Of a stretch of DNA of 64,000 nt, positions 1-9,330 are shown in pieces. Source of the DNA: Pedobacter terrae (GTDB lineage: Bacteria; Bacteroidota; Bacteroidia; Sphingobacteriales; Sphingobacteriaceae); the NCBI RefSeq assembly GCF_900100705.1, contig NZ_FNCH01000004.1:62001-126000 (forward strand). Reading direction: 5' to 3'. Position 1 is the stretch's first letter. Each line of letters begins with the position of its first letter. Position numbers and translations under genes: made by a program. The notes beneath the pieces are model-generated. The model was given only the letters and a program-made list of their open reading frames with translations, did not search any database and was not told the origin of the DNA.

Positions 1-980
1 TTAACGTACATTACTTCTTTTACCGCTTTAACTACACGCTCTGCATTAGGTAAGCTTGCTGCGATTAAAGTTGGTGAGTATGGAAGTGGAACATCTGCAC
101 AGGTAATACGTAAAACAGGCGCATCTAAATAATCGAATGCATGTTTTTGTACCATGAAGGCAATCTCGCCAGAAAGCGAAGCCAATGGCCAGGCCTCTTC
201 TACCACAACCAAACGGTTTGTTTTTTTAACCGATTCGATAATGGTTGCATAATCAATTGGACGTACGGTACGTAAATCGATCACTTCAACGTTAATTCCT
301 TCTTTTGCTAATTCTTCTACCGCAGGGTTTACCACGCGGGTTAACATTTTACCAAAAGTTACAATGGTTACATCAGTGCCTTCTTTGGTTACTTTAGCTT
401 TACCAAGTTCGATATAGTATTCTTCTGCAGGAACGTCGCCTTTATCGCCGTACATTACTTCCGATTCCATGAAAATAACCGGATCCGGATCAAGGATTGA
501 CTGTTTTAATAAACCTTTTGCATCGTAAGGCGTAGCGGGAACCACCACTTTTAAACCTGGTGTATTTGCGAACCAATTTTCGAAGTTTTGAGAGTGTTGT
601 GCACCTAACTGGCCTGCGTTACCTGTTGGGCCACGGAAAACCATAGGGCATGAAAACTGGCCACCGCTCATTGATAAGATTTTAGCTGCTCCGTTGATAA
701 TCTGATCGATCGCAACTAAAGAGAAGTTAAATGTCATGAACTCTACAATTGGAATAAGGCCGGCTGTAGCTGCACCAGTTGCAATACCTGCGAAACCTAA
801 TTCGGCAATCGGGGTATCGATAATTCGTTTTGCACCAAATTCATCAAGCATACCCTGACTTACTTTGTATGCACCGTTATATTCTGCTACTTCTTCACCT
901 AATAAAAAAACGCGGTCATCTTTACGCATTTCTTCGCTCATGGCTTCGCGTAGTGCTTCTCTAAATTGGATTTCTCTCAT
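1..980 (-). CDS. pdhB: Pyruvate dehydrogenase E1 component, beta subunit (C-terminus cut by window edge)
   Basis: The minus-strand frame opens at the ATG at 978-980 and runs off the left edge, giving about 326 residues and ending in AVKEVMYV, within a few residues of the normal end of this family. It encodes the beta subunit of the thiamine-diphosphate E1 component, which with E1 alpha decarboxylates pyruvate and feeds acetyl groups to E2. Recognisable features are the MREIQFREALREAMSEEM start, the LLGEEVAEYNGAY segment, the DTPIAELGFAGIATGAA block and the FRGPTGNAGQLGAQHSQ loop. The C-terminal transketolase-type domain contains VIDLRTVRPID. Branched-chain oxo-acid dehydrogenase beta is the main alternative, but the overall text reads as PDH beta. 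E1 alpha is not in the window. Confidence 0.93.
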   Translation of the reverse strand, partial: MREIQFREALREAMSEEMRKDDRVFLLGEEVAEYNGAYKVSQGMLDEFGAKRIIDTPIAELGFAGIATGAATAGLIPIVEFMTFNFSLVAIDQIINGAAKILSMSGGQFSCPMVFRGPTGNAGQLGAQHSQNFENWFANTPGLKVVVPATPYDAKGLLKQSILDPDPVIFMESEVMYGDKGDVPAEEYYIELGKAKVTKEGTDVTIVTFGKMLTRVVNPAVEELAKEGINVEVIDLRTVRPIDYATIIESVKKTNRLVVVEEAWPLASLSGEIAFMVQKHAFDYLDAPVLRITCADVPLPYSPTLIAASLPNAERVVKAVKEVMYV

Positions 981-1212
981 TGTAAATTTTAATAACGGTG
1001 GCAAATATAATTATTAATCGCTTTGAAACCAAAGGCTAAAATGCCTATGTTTTGTAATAATTATAAGTGTTTTGACTGATTATTTAGCGGTATTTCAGGT
1101 AGACTTTTTGTCAATTCCTTTAAAGGAGAAATATTATTGGGCAATTATGTTTTTGTTAAGCTTTTTGTATCAATACCCGTACTTTTTCCGAAATATAACT
1201 ACCTCCTGAATT

Positions 1213-1353
1213 GTCGTCATTTTGAGCGGAGTACATGAAGTCGGAACCACGCAGTGCTCAGCGAAGCTAAATTTATTTAGATCTCTCCCGGCTTGTAGGG
1301 GCAGGCCCATCCGCACAGGCGGGCATTCGGTTTCGTTTCAGTCGAGGTGACAA
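1213..1353. repeat. Dispersed palindromic intergenic repeat, copy A
   Basis: This 140-bp element begins GTCGTCATTTTGAGCGGAG and ends TCGAGGTGACAAC, so its ends are imperfect inverted repeats. The middle holds a GC-rich stretch (GCAGGCCCATCCGCACAGGC) that is nearly repeated in copy B at 43343-43467; copy C at 51073-51172 shares the ends. Copies of this kind lie in gaps between genes and do not code. The rest of the 981-1369 gap shows nothing I can name. Confidence 0.7.
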
Positions 1354-1369
1354 CTATATTTCTTTAGAT

Positions 1370-1927
1370 TTAGTGGTTTGGGTTCAATAAACCATAAATT
1401 TCACTATCAAGAAACTGGCCTCTAAAATAATAGTCTTGTTTAAAATAAGCTTCCTTTATAAAGCCGTGTTTAATCAGCATCTGTCTCGAAGCATCGTTTT
1501 CTACATTAATGTTTGCGCTGATAGTATGCAGGTTAACTTCATTGAAACCGAAATCGATGGTTCGTTTCAAGGCTTCTGAAATAATTCCCTGTCGCCAATA
1601 ATCGGGATGTAACATATAACCAATTTCCGCCCGATGGTTGGCAAAGTCGGTACGCCAATATCCGATAGAGCCGATCATTTGGTTGGGTTTATCTTTTAAG
1701 GCAATTACCCAGGCAAGGTTGTCGCCATTTTCATAACCATTTCTAAAACGGGAAATAAAATCTTTGACTTCAAAAATATCTTGTGGCCTTTCCCTGTCGA
1801 TATATTTCATCACCGTTTCATTGGTACGCATGGCAAAGAGTACTTCCGCATCGGCAAGATCATGTTCGCGGAGGATCAGGCGCTCAGTTTCGAGTACGGG
1901 AAAATTGGTGAAATTTAGGGTTAGCAT
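1370..1927 (-). CDS. GNAT family N-acetyltransferase (RimJ/RimL type)
   Basis: A 185-residue GNAT acetyltransferase that transfers acetyl from acetyl-CoA to an amino group; the acceptor cannot be told. I place the start at the ATG 1925-1927 (MLTLNFTNFPVLETERL), because the longer open frame upstream is made of repeat DNA and the family normally begins just before ETERLILRE. The central AEIGYML strand, the YWRQGIISEAL acetyl-CoA-binding segment and the closing ASRQMLIKHGF motif are all present. It lies downstream of the addB-like gene on the same strand, but the 220-bp repeat-filled gap argues against a shared operon. Confidence 0.85.
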   Translation of the reverse strand: MLTLNFTNFPVLETERLILREHDLADAEVLFAMRTNETVMKYIDRERPQDIFEVKDFISRFRNGYENGDNLAWVIALKDKPNQMIGSIGYWRTDFANHRAEIGYMLHPDYWRQGIISEALKRTIDFGFNEVNLHTISANINVENDASRQMLIKHGFIKEAYFKQDYYFRGQFLDSEIYGLLNPNH

Positions 1928-1944
1928 TTTTAAATTTAAGAGAT

Positions 1945-2130
1945 TAAACGCAAAGCACGCAAAGTTTTCGCAAAGCATGCAAAGCTTTGTTTTACCATAG
2001 ATAACAGAAAGATTTACACAGAGGAACAAAGTTGATATTTTTCAATCAGGCATTGTGTGCGCTTTGCCTTTCCTCGATGTGTTGGGTGGTTATTTCAGCA
2101 AGGGCTTGGCGTTCTTTGCGTTTTACTTAT
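1945..2130. repeat. CGCAAAG-rich inverted repeat region
   Basis: The stretch upstream of the acetyltransferase repeats the word GCAAAG four times at 1949-1984 on the plus strand. The complementary words CTTTGC and CTTTGCG recur at 2060-2125. The two halves can pair as a loose inverted repeat of about 180 bp. It looks like a dispersed, non-coding Bacteroidetes intergenic repeat. Confidence 0.5.
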
Positions 2131-2146
2131 TTCTTTGGGGTTGTAA

Positions 2147-5002
2147 CTATTTCCCAAATAATGTTTTATAAATAGAATATTTGTAGTTATCCTCAATCTT
2201 GCTGGCCATAAAATAGGGGGCTTCGAAAAGTTCAGTCAGTTTTTTTCTTAATTCTGCAAGGAATTCTGGTTTGATTTCTTCCAAATAGGCTCCTGATAGA
2301 TTTTGTCTACCCGATTTAAACCAAACGCCATCTGCACTCATGGTTTTTACTACATACAGATTCGGCTCTACAAAACTTTTGCCTGAAAACTGTTCGTAAG
2401 CATAAGTATATAATAAGGTTTGGATCAGCGCTTTATTAATATGTTTACCATCAGAATTGAATAACTCGGGAATATCTTTAAAAGTTAGCTTGTCGCTACC
2501 GGTTTTATAATCAATAATTTTAGTTACGCCATCTTTAACATCAACACGGTCGATAAAGCCAAAAATTTTAACACTAGCTTCTTTTCCCCTTAGCGGGAAA
2601 CTGATCTCGGCCTCTACCTTTTGCTCGAGGCTGATAATCGTAAAAGGTGTTTGTGCTTCGTCCTGGTTTAAGATGATATTTACATAAGCCTCTACAATAG
2701 ACAAAATAACCTTTTGCATACCTTTGTATTCCATAATCATGTCAGGGTTTTTGAACATGACAGCATTAAAGGCCTTTTGTATCAGCGAGGGAATCTGTTT
2801 GCGTTTTTCTTTGATCAGCGCAGCAGTAATTTCAGCAGACCTTAAATCTTCGTAAAAATATTCCATCACTTTGTGCAGAATGGAACCGATTTCGTTGGCT
2901 TCTACCACTGCGCTGATCTCTTTAGGTTCTTTAATGCCTGCAATGTAATTGAAAAAGAAATCTATCGGATTGGAAATGTATTGGGTAAGTGCAGAAGGTG
3001 AAAGTACCTTTTTTTTATCAAGATATTTTTGAAGTGTTTCCTGGATAAAGGCATTATTGGTTTTCTCGATCTTTACTTCCTTAAAAGGCTCGGTTTTTAC
3101 TTCCAGATTAAGCTCATTATAGCTGAATTCGAAACCACTTTCGTACTCCAGTTGCTTTAAGATTCTGCTGGCTTCGCCCGAAGTGGATTCGTCAGTTAAA
3201 CTGTTATAGACAAAATTGATATTCTTTGCCCGCTGTAATAGACGGTAAACCATATAGGCAGAAATGGCATCGAGATTTTCTAAAACCGGTAGCCCATAAA
3301 CGCGGCGTATAGAATCTGGAATGAAGCTATTGCCAATGGATGATTTAGGGATAATACCTTCATTGAAACCCAAAATTACCACTTTATCGAAATTTAGATT
3401 CCGGGTTTCAAGTAATCCCATTACTTGTATGCCATTCAAAGGATCGCCTGAAAGTGGTACTGCAATAGCCTGTAATGATTTTTGAACCAGATAAATTACA
3501 AAGGGAATTTCTTCTTTGCCGATGTGGTTGCTAAAGGTATCGTGTAGCCTGTTTAATTCCTGAATGGTTTTTACAAATAGTTCTGCATCGATTTTTTTGA
3601 GTGTTTTTGCGTTTGATAACCGGGTTAACACATAATCCAGTACATCCAAAAGATGGGTAACCACATGCTGTGGATCGTCTATTTTTTTATAAAATGCTTC
3701 AAAAAGTCCGCTTTGACGTAATAGACGTTTATGATCAATCTCTACCTGGTTTTCTTCCAATAATGCGGTTAAGATTTTATCACGCATTTTTTGGGTAAGA
3801 CCCGTTAAAGGGTGGGTTAAAAAAGCTTCTACGTTTTTGTAACTTACCTTATCCCGCTGTAAAATCTCCAGCTGACTCGCCAGCCACAAATCAACCAAAC
3901 CAAATATACTGGAGGTTGATAAAGCAAAGCCCATTGTTACGTTAAGGTCAATCTCTTTTCCATGCAGGTTAGTGGGAATCGTTTGCAACGTAGGGATTAA
4001 CAGGCTTTCATCTGCCAAAACCACTACTGTTTTACCAACAGTTTCGGCTGCGGTATAATCTTCTGCTAAGATATTGTTCAGGATTTTAGCCTGTGCCGAT
4101 TGTCCCTGGACCTTAAAAACATTTACCTGGTGTTGGGCAGATTTCATTAAACTTTCCTGATTGGCAAATTCATTCTTCAAGCCAAGTTGGTTAATGTTTT
4201 TACGCAAAAACAAGCCTGCTTCCTGCGAAATGTCATCTAAATAGTACGTATCGGCATCGAAATAAAACAATGCTTTACCGGCTTCCTGTAATTGGGTAAA
4301 TATTTTAGCCTCGGCACTGCTCAAAGCATTAAACCCAACAAAAATAATCTTGCCCTTATCAAAATTCGAGATGAATTCCTGGTGGTTAGTAATATCATCA
4401 GCCAGATACCGATAAACAGAACCATTGGTTAAATAACCCTGTTCTTTGAGTTTTGCATGGTATTTATGGTAAAGTTTTGGCATCCTGCGCCACATCTTGA
4501 TAAACAGTTCCTGCTGCTTTTTATGTTTTCCTTCAGAGTATGAAGTCCAGAATTGAGAAAGAAACTCATATTGCTCCGGGCTTAAATAATCAAAGTCTTT
4601 ATTGATCACCGATATATCTTCCAGATCTCTGTATAATTTTTCTGCATCAACCAAATCGGCATCAATCTGATTAAAATCACTTAAGATGATTTTTGCTAAA
4701 GGAAAAAACTTATGACTGGAAATAGTTTCCAATTTTTCTTCTGCAAGCAGTTGATTATAAATGCGGTGTAAAGTAAAAAACTGCAGGTAAAAATCGGCTA
4801 TTTTATAGCTTGTAGAACTAGCAAAGAACTCCTGGATGGTAAAAAATGATGGACTGAAAAATGGTTTACCAATAATATCGGCAAAGTGCTTCTGCAAATA
4901 AGCCGATGGCCGTTTATTGTTGAAAACGATGGCGCAGTTCTCCAGCTGGTTTCCAAACCGGGCAACTAAATCTTCGGCAACTTCCTGTAAAAATGGTTTC
5001 AT
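2147..5002 (-). CDS. AddB-like PD-(D/E)XK nuclease / inactivated helicase
   Basis: A 951-residue protein that fits the AddB partner of an AddAB-type recombination helicase-nuclease, which resects double-strand breaks and loads recombinase. The N-terminal two thirds are helicase-like, without an obvious Walker A motif (MKPFLQEVAEDLVARFG start, VVILGFNEGIIPK near the middle). The C-terminal part, roughly residues 670-951, is a RecB-type nuclease: FGFIDRVD followed by IIDYKTGSDK near residue 830 supplies the D and D-x-K metal and catalytic residues. It starts at the ATG 5000-5002, 8 nt after the DUF1016 gene and within one tight transcript with addA. Sequence similarity between AddB proteins is low, so the call leans on the nuclease motif plus adjacency to AddA. 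Confidence 0.85.
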   Translation of the reverse strand: MKPFLQEVAEDLVARFGNQLENCAIVFNNKRPSAYLQKHFADIIGKPFFSPSFFTIQEFFASSTSYKIADFYLQFFTLHRIYNQLLAEEKLETISSHKFFPLAKIILSDFNQIDADLVDAEKLYRDLEDISVINKDFDYLSPEQYEFLSQFWTSYSEGKHKKQQELFIKMWRRMPKLYHKYHAKLKEQGYLTNGSVYRYLADDITNHQEFISNFDKGKIIFVGFNALSSAEAKIFTQLQEAGKALFYFDADTYYLDDISQEAGLFLRKNINQLGLKNEFANQESLMKSAQHQVNVFKVQGQSAQAKILNNILAEDYTAAETVGKTVVVLADESLLIPTLQTIPTNLHGKEIDLNVTMGFALSTSSIFGLVDLWLASQLEILQRDKVSYKNVEAFLTHPLTGLTQKMRDKILTALLEENQVEIDHKRLLRQSGLFEAFYKKIDDPQHVVTHLLDVLDYVLTRLSNAKTLKKIDAELFVKTIQELNRLHDTFSNHIGKEEIPFVIYLVQKSLQAIAVPLSGDPLNGIQVMGLLETRNLNFDKVVILGFNEGIIPKSSIGNSFIPDSIRRVYGLPVLENLDAISAYMVYRLLQRAKNINFVYNSLTDESTSGEASRILKQLEYESGFEFSYNELNLEVKTEPFKEVKIEKTNNAFIQETLQKYLDKKKVLSPSALTQYISNPIDFFFNYIAGIKEPKEISAVVEANEIGSILHKVMEYFYEDLRSAEITAALIKEKRKQIPSLIQKAFNAVMFKNPDMIMEYKGMQKVILSIVEAYVNIILNQDEAQTPFTIISLEQKVEAEISFPLRGKEASVKIFGFIDRVDVKDGVTKIIDYKTGSDKLTFKDIPELFNSDGKHINKALIQTLLYTYAYEQFSGKSFVEPNLYVVKTMSADGVWFKSGRQNLSGAYLEEIKPEFLAELRKKLTELFEAPYFMASKIEDNYKYSIYKTLFGK

Positions 5003-5010
5003 ATAGATAT

Positions 5011-6096
5011 TTAATCGTTCCCTTGGTTTTTTAGTTGCAATTCGATAATTGCTTTATCGTTTTCTATCCAATCTGCTAACTGTTTCTCGGTAGGTAAATA
5101 CATTTGATATTTTGAAGCGAATAATTGTTTGCTATCCTTCAACATAGAATATTTAACAACTGTTTCTTCTTTATCAGTACAAAGAATAATACCAATGGTT
5201 GGATTATCGTTTTCCTGTTTTTTTAAATCATCAAACATTTTGATATACATGTCCATTTGGCCAACATCTTGATGGGTAAGTTTATTGGTTTTTAAATCAA
5301 ATAGTACAAAACATTTAAGGATATAGTTGTAGAAAACTAGATCGATATAAAAATGGCTGGTTTCGGTACTTATCCTAAACTGTCTGCCTACAAAAGAAAA
5401 TCCTTTACCCAACTCCAATAGAAATTGCTGGAGATGGTTAATGATCCTGGTTTCTATTTCTTTCTCATTTAATGTTGAAGATTGTTCGATTTTTAGAAAT
5501 TCCAAAACATATGGATCTTTAATGAAGTTTTCAGAAAATTGTGTTTGATCATCATGAGGAGGTACTTCTTTTTGGTTAGATAGTAGCCTTTGAAAATAAG
5601 ATGAATTAATATTTCTTTCTAGTTCTCTTGAACTCCATTGCTGGTTTTCTGCCTCCCTTAAATAATATTTCCTTGCCTGAACATCATCAACCCTCATGAT
5701 CAGTCGGTGATGTGTCCAACTCAAATTGCTACGCAGTGCGTAAGGTATTTCATTTTCTTGATTATCAGTTGTTTCCAATTTCCTACGCACTGCGTAGGAA
5801 ATTGGGTTATTGATGTCTTTGACATCTGGATAGATAAGATAAAATTTCCTAAAACTCTCTAGAGTTGCGACAGAGAAACCTTTTCCAAATTCTGAAGATA
5901 GTTTTTTTGAAAGTGTTTTAATAACTTCTTTTCCATAAGTTGCCTTTACATTTCCTCCCTGTTCGTTTTCAACTATTTCTTTGCCGATTTGCCAATAAGA
6001 AATTACCATAGCTGTATTAACTGCTTTGTAAGCATCGGCCCTATATTTTTTGAGGATATTTAGTATGTTACCATATAAATCGTTTGCTTTTTCCAT
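5011..6096 (-). CDS. DUF1016 (YhcG-like) PD-(D/E)XK nuclease
   Basis: A 361-residue DUF1016 protein. The N-terminal domain (about residues 5-140) has the family text TAMVISYWQIGKEIVE, YGKEVIKTLSKKL and LSWTHHRLIMRV. The C-terminal nuclease domain (about 185-345) carries FYIDLVFYN (D252) and LFDLKTNK (D267, K269), the expected PD-(D/E)XK residues. The gene sits between addA (1 nt gap) and addB (8 nt gap), so all three should be co-transcribed. The linker between the domains, residues 100-123, is encoded partly by two palindromes (YAVRR and YALRS). DUF1016 proteins have been linked to DNA processing; the substrate here is unknown. A role in AddAB function is inference from position only. Confidence 0.88.
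   Translation of the reverse strand: MEKANDLYGNILNILKKYRADAYKAVNTAMVISYWQIGKEIVENEQGGNVKATYGKEVIKTLSKKLSSEFGKGFSVATLESFRKFYLIYPDVKDINNPISYAVRRKLETTDNQENEIPYALRSNLSWTHHRLIMRVDDVQARKYYLREAENQQWSSRELERNINSSYFQRLLSNQKEVPPHDDQTQFSENFIKDPYVLEFLKIEQSSTLNEKEIETRIINHLQQFLLELGKGFSFVGRQFRISTETSHFYIDLVFYNYILKCFVLFDLKTNKLTHQDVGQMDMYIKMFDDLKKQENDNPTIGIILCTDKEETVVKYSMLKDSKQLFASKYQMYLPTEKQLADWIENDKAIIELQLKNQGND
5730..5742. repeat. Palindrome TACGCAGTGCGTA inside DUF1016 gene
   Basis: A 13-bp odd palindrome (6-bp arms around a central G) in the linker-coding part of the DUF1016 gene. It shares its core with the longer palindrome at 5775-5805, which has C at the centre on this strand. On the coding strand it encodes YALRS. 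Confidence 0.85.
5775..5805. repeat. Perfect 31-bp palindrome inside DUF1016 gene
   Basis: The arms CCAATTTCCTACGCA (5775-5789) and TGCGTAGGAAATTGG (5791-5805) are exact reverse complements around one central base. The element lies in frame and encodes part of the inter-domain linker, around YAVRRK. A perfect palindrome of this length in coding DNA is unlikely by chance and suggests an inserted palindromic element. Confidence 0.92.
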
Positions 6097-6097
6097 A

Positions 6098-9000
6098 TTA
6101 TACTAATTTCAATTTGCCTTTAACTGCATAGAAAAGATAGGTTTTGATATTCTGGTAACCCATTTCAGTAAGCAAAACCCTATAATTATTTACTTGCTCG
6201 ATGTGTTTGTCGCTTTCTTCAATGGTAAATTTATAGTCAAGGATAATCACCTCATCGTTGTTAACCAAAACACGATCAGGACGGTGCAGTTTTCCATTGG
6301 CATCGATAATATTCTTTTCTGCAATGCTTTCGCTTGCATTACCTAAGATCTCTTTGAGCTCAGGGTGTTCCAATACTTCAAGTGCGGATGAGTTTAATTT
6401 ATGCTTTTCTTCCTCCTTGATAATTCCCTGCAAAGCCAGGTTAGCAGTATAGTCATCAACTTCTTTCTTTGTACTGGCGCTGGCCAGGATATCGTGCAGC
6501 AAAGAACCTTTTCTGCCTGATTTTTCAATGTTCACCAGATGTTTTAAGTGTTTGTCTTCAGAAGGGATATAAAGTTCTGATAAGCGCGTTGTGGTTGGAT
6601 AGCTATTTAAATTAATGAAATTCGATTTTCCCTCTTTACTTTCAATAATTACAGGCTCTACAATTTCGTATACACCGTTTTCATCAAACTGCTCATCAAA
6701 AGTGAAATTGATTACATCGCCCATATTGGATAATTTCAATTCCTTTTTAGCCATTGTAGCTATGTAGAGGTAATCCTTAGATCGTGTAGTGGCTACATAA
6801 AGCATATTCAATGCATCCATATTGTTATAAAGCAGCTCTTCATAATAGGCCCTTGCAATTGCTGAGTCGGCTAATGCTTCATTATATTTTAAGGGAATTC
6901 CTTTCAGTTCTTTATAAACTGTTTCTTCTGAAGATACCCAAAAAGTGCCATTGGGTTTACCTTTGATTTCCCAATTGCAAAATGGCACAAAAACAGCCCT
7001 GAAGGCTAAACCTTTCGATTTATGAATGGTAATAATTTGTATGGCGTCAGCACCTTCTGGTGAAGGCAGTGATTTTTTAATGCCGTCCTCTTCCCACCAG
7101 GTTAAAAATGAAATAATGCCTTTTTCACCTAGTTTTGCAGCAGAGGCTGTCAAATCTCTAAAAGCAAGTAGGTAAGGCAAGTTGGTGGTAAGATTTTTTA
7201 AGCCATAACTTTCAATTAATATCTCTACCAGCTCGGGCAGGGGAAGCTGCAGCCAACTTTGCCAGTTTTCGCACAAAGCAACAGGTAGAACTGTGGTAAG
7301 CGTGCTTAAAGGTTTATTGTTAAGGTTAAAGTAATCATTGGCATCAATCTGTTTTTCATGTAGCGAATGGTAAAGTGCGATACAATTGGCTTTGTAAAGA
7401 GCTGTTTGCGTTTCTAAACCAATCAGTACTTTTAATGTATTGATGATGAGCTGAATGGCCGAGTTGTTGGAAATCAATAGCGCATCGCCAGACAAAACAG
7501 GTAAGTTATGCTCCATTAATTTTTTAACGGTGAGCAGTGCTTCGCTGTTCGATCGAACCAAAATGGCAATATCTTTTAGTGCATATTGCTGTTCGTTTTT
7601 GAGATCATTTATTTCTTCAACAATATCGTCTAATGCAATATCCCTAAAAACGGTTTCGGTAAAACGGGCTTCATTTGGCGCATGGTCTTTACCAAACTTT
7701 TTAATCTTAATTGTTCCCCCTTTTAGGGTGTTAGTTGCAAAGTTCTGGGTAGAGCCACTGTAAATATCGGTTATAATCTGCTGGTAATTTTGTTCTTGCC
7801 ACCATTGGGAAATGCTTTCGGGTTTGGTGGCCAGGTTTTCATTCAGCTCATTCTGCAAGGTGAGGGGAATAGCCTTATAAAGGAAGTTATTAAACGTGAT
7901 GATATTTTCGGCACTCCGATAATTCTCGGCTAAACTTTCTTCCAATACATTTTCTGCACCAACATCTAATTTGGCATGTTTGTGCAAGATGTTCCAATCG
8001 CCGTTACGCCAGCGGTAAATAGATTGTTTGGTGTCGCCAACAATCAGATGATCGATCAGATCCTGGCTGGGGGTGGCCATTGCATTGGTCAGCAGGGATT
8101 TAAAGCTCCCCCACTGACTGGTAGAAGTATCCTGAAATTCATCAAACAAAAAATTACGGTAACGGTTGCCCACCTTTTCCCAGATAAAAGACGGATTGTC
8201 TCCGGCATCTTCGGTAATTCCTGAAATCAGCTTTTGTGCATCACTGATCAGCAGGTTATCGTTTTCGGCTCTATATTCTTTTAAAAGCATGGCAATTTCC
8301 TGCATTAACCTTAAATAATAAAGGTTTTTATTAAAGGCAATAGCCAAACTGTAGTTTGGTAAATGGGTTAAATAATGTGTTTTTAACTTTTTTAGTATCG
8401 GATTTACCGTATCATAAGCTTCAGGGAAATTTGTATTTTTCTGAAACCATTCATCAGGCGAATCAATCAAATTAAAAAGTGGTTCAATCTTTGAAAAATC
8501 GCCTCTGGCAACGAGAATAATTTTAGCCAGCGGACTTCTCGATTTTCCCTTCAGGTGTTCAGTTTCCACACCGATTACATTCAACGCTTCGTTTGCTTCT
8601 GTTGCGAACGTAACCAGTTCTTCTTCAAAGTTCTTGATCTCTGCCTTGGTAATGCTGATGTATTTTTTAAATAATTCATCAATGTTTTCTAAACCAAGGG
8701 TGTTTACCGCATCTTCAAAAATCTGGAAACGTTCAGAGAAAATTTCGCCAATCAGATTGTAAAGTTCGAATTTATAGTTCCAGCTTTTGTTATCGCTGAT
8801 GCGTTCGATGGCGAGGTCGATAATCCATTGCAAAAGCTGTTTGTTATGGTCTAAAGCTTCATCCAGTTTATTTACAAGATCATCTTTTACCTTGTCATAA
8901 TTCATTTCTAAATTATAATCAGCGTTTAGGCCCAGCTCAAAAGCAAAACCTCTGATTACTTTTTGTACAAAACCGTCAATAGTGCTTACAGAAAAACGGC

Positions 9001-9316
9001 TGTAATCGTGCAGAATTTTGCGATATATTTTATCTGACTTGATCTGTAATTCTTGTGAGTTTAATATCGGATAGGCTTGTAAAATAAGTTTCCGATAATC
9101 ATCAATCTTTTTTGATGGATTTCCCTTTGCCAATCCTAACAACACCTCCAAAATCCTGGTTTTCATTTCTTCGGTAGCCTTATTGGTAAAGGTTACGGCC
9201 AAAATTTCGCGGTATTTATTATCGCCACTAAACAGTAGTGTAAGGTAATGTGCAGTTAAACTGAATGTTTTACCGGAACCTGCAGAGGCTTGAAGAATTT
9301 TGAGGGGCTGGGCCAT
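6098..9316 (-). CDS. addA: AddA-like UvrD/Rep helicase-nuclease
   Basis: A 1072-residue superfamily 1 helicase with a C-terminal nuclease, the AddA (RecB-like) half of a double-strand-break repair complex. The Walker A motif ASAGSGKTFSL lies at residues 10-20, AVTFTNKATEEMKTR is motif Ia, FDEFQDTSTSQW (about residue 390) is the Walker B region, VGDTKQSIYRWR is motif III, ITIHKSKGLAF motif V and LYVATTRSK motif VI. The C-terminus has LHRPDRVLV and VIILDYKF near residue 1025, the RecB-type nuclease. The ATG is at 9314-9316, only 14 nt after a hairpin repeat (9331-9370) that would form in its mRNA leader. The gene leads the run addA, DUF1016, addB. Confidence 0.92.
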   Translation of the reverse strand: MAQPLKILQASAGSGKTFSLTAHYLTLLFSGDNKYREILAVTFTNKATEEMKTRILEVLLGLAKGNPSKKIDDYRKLILQAYPILNSQELQIKSDKIYRKILHDYSRFSVSTIDGFVQKVIRGFAFELGLNADYNLEMNYDKVKDDLVNKLDEALDHNKQLLQWIIDLAIERISDNKSWNYKFELYNLIGEIFSERFQIFEDAVNTLGLENIDELFKKYISITKAEIKNFEEELVTFATEANEALNVIGVETEHLKGKSRSPLAKIILVARGDFSKIEPLFNLIDSPDEWFQKNTNFPEAYDTVNPILKKLKTHYLTHLPNYSLAIAFNKNLYYLRLMQEIAMLLKEYRAENDNLLISDAQKLISGITEDAGDNPSFIWEKVGNRYRNFLFDEFQDTSTSQWGSFKSLLTNAMATPSQDLIDHLIVGDTKQSIYRWRNGDWNILHKHAKLDVGAENVLEESLAENYRSAENIITFNNFLYKAIPLTLQNELNENLATKPESISQWWQEQNYQQIITDIYSGSTQNFATNTLKGGTIKIKKFGKDHAPNEARFTETVFRDIALDDIVEEINDLKNEQQYALKDIAILVRSNSEALLTVKKLMEHNLPVLSGDALLISNNSAIQLIINTLKVLIGLETQTALYKANCIALYHSLHEKQIDANDYFNLNNKPLSTLTTVLPVALCENWQSWLQLPLPELVEILIESYGLKNLTTNLPYLLAFRDLTASAAKLGEKGIISFLTWWEEDGIKKSLPSPEGADAIQIITIHKSKGLAFRAVFVPFCNWEIKGKPNGTFWVSSEETVYKELKGIPLKYNEALADSAIARAYYEELLYNNMDALNMLYVATTRSKDYLYIATMAKKELKLSNMGDVINFTFDEQFDENGVYEIVEPVIIESKEGKSNFINLNSYPTTTRLSELYIPSEDKHLKHLVNIEKSGRKGSLLHDILASASTKKEVDDYTANLALQGIIKEEEKHKLNSSALEVLEHPELKEILGNASESIAEKNIIDANGKLHRPDRVLVNNDEVIILDYKFTIEESDKHIEQVNNYRVLLTEMGYQNIKTYLFYAVKGKLKLV

Positions 9317-9330
9317 ATCGTTTTATTTAT

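Noticed and set aside
1928..2029. Upstream extension of the acetyltransferase
   Set aside because: The extra residues come from GCAAAG repeat DNA; the family starts near ETERLILRE.
7455..8224. Plus-strand open frames over addA
   Set aside because: Antisense shadows of a long, well-supported gene; no domains.
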